In this document: positions 63,841 to 64,000 of the stretch, in pieces
How positions within the stretch are numbered: the first letter of the stretch is position 1
How the letters are laid out: each line of letters begins with the position of its first letter
Assembly: GCF_022811685.1 (NCBI RefSeq)
Contig: NZ_CP094532.1
Location: 1,265,501-1,329,500 of the forward strand
Origin: Chryseobacterium suipulveris
GTDB lineage: Bacteria > Bacteroidota > Bacteroidia > Flavobacteriales > Weeksellaceae
DNA length: 64,000 nt
Direction of reading: 5' to 3'
The notes under the pieces: generated by a model
What the model saw: only the letters and a program-made list of their open reading frames with translations
Told to the model about the DNA's origin: nothing
The model's database searches: none
Program-made: the position numbers and the translations under genes

Positions 63841-63972
63841 AGCTAACGGTTTGGGTATTGCCGAAGGCGGGGATTTTTAGCACAAAAGTTCAATCGAAGA
63901 ACGAAAGTTGAACCTTTCACAAATGCCCAATAGAAGCCGTTCAGCCCCGCTTTTGGCAATACCATGTTGTAC
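63841..63972 (-). repeat. attC site 58 (short class)
   Basis: 132 bp, class S like site 40. Boxes AGCTAAC and GTTGTAC. Its right box opens another cassette outside the window. Confidence 0.82.
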
Positions 63973-63979
63973 GACGTAG

Positions 63980-64000
63980 TTATGTTTTGAATTTTAGTTC
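63980..64000 (-). CDS. possible 3-prime end of next cassette gene
   Basis: Six codons (ELKFKT) and a TAA at the usual distance from the attC box. Too short to identify; listed because every neighbouring cassette has a gene end here. Confidence 0.3.
   Translation of the reverse strand, partial: ELKFKT

Noticed and set aside
1300..63972. CRISPR-like array of spaced repeats
   Set aside because: The repeats are 81-199 bp hairpins, vary in class, and are separated by genes of 0.3-5 kb. No 20-50 bp repeat-spacer pattern and no cas genes.

Overview
This window looks like a long stretch of a chromosomal integron cassette array from a low-G+C member of the Bacteroidota, most likely Flavobacteriia of the Chryseobacterium/Weeksellaceae kind. 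The taxonomic clues are the strongly A+T-rich sequence, promoters of the Bacteroidota type (TTG-N19-TAnnTTTG upstream of the toxin gene at 7997), two GLPGLI-family proteins, and many small lipoproteins and Sec-exported proteins with Bacteroidota-style leaders. No integrase gene (intI), attI site, rRNA or tRNA gene was seen in the window.

The organising feature is 58 imperfect hairpin sites that behave like attC sites (59-be), spaced 0.3-5.2 kb apart. Each runs from an nnnnAAC box to a GTTnnnn box, with complementary inner arms around a variable centre. Most are 192-199 bp, eight are about 130 bp and two are 81-88 bp. Arm classes used below: A = AGTATTTGC...GGGCGGG, B = AGTATTGGC...TGCGGG, C = GGCTTTGCGAGGTGCGGG, D = GGCTTGGCGAAGGCGGGG, S = short sites. 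The end boxes match between the two ends of each interval rather than within each site, as expected for mobile cassettes. Duplicated cassettes carry the attC on their low-coordinate side. The cassettes therefore read leftward (minus strand), and the missing attI/intI should lie to the right of base 64000.

Layout from left to right. 1-1300: a frameshifted helicase. 1300-38800: about 37 mostly single-gene cassettes. They encode lipoproteins and secreted proteins, two toxin-antitoxin pairs, HNH, GIY-YIG and NucS-like nucleases, a HEPN-like protein, two aspartyl proteases, an alpha/beta hydrolase, GLPGLI proteins and three ORF-less cassettes. 38800-40820: a four-gene cassette (Crp-type regulator, SMR efflux pump, two GNAT acetyltransferases). 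41000-46220: a 5.2-kb segment with cassette-like ends carrying a cation/proton antiporter and a LytTR two-component pair. 46220-50590: five more cassettes, including two without an ORF. 50591-53011: an IS91-like element (tyrosine recombinase plus transposase) inserted at the end of an attC. 53012-55140: an arsenic-resistance cassette (arsR, acr3, arsC). 55140-64000: a DoxX/Crp cassette and a set of cassettes, many of them exact copies of cassettes deeper in the array.

Functionally the array looks like a store of accessory genes: phage-defence or nuclease-like proteins, addiction modules, envelope proteins and stress resistance. Few cassettes carry a recognisable promoter. Eight ORF-less cassettes share sequence words and form related families, and are the best candidates for something not yet described. 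Several frameshifts fall in homopolymer runs, so read error must be excluded before those genes are called dead.
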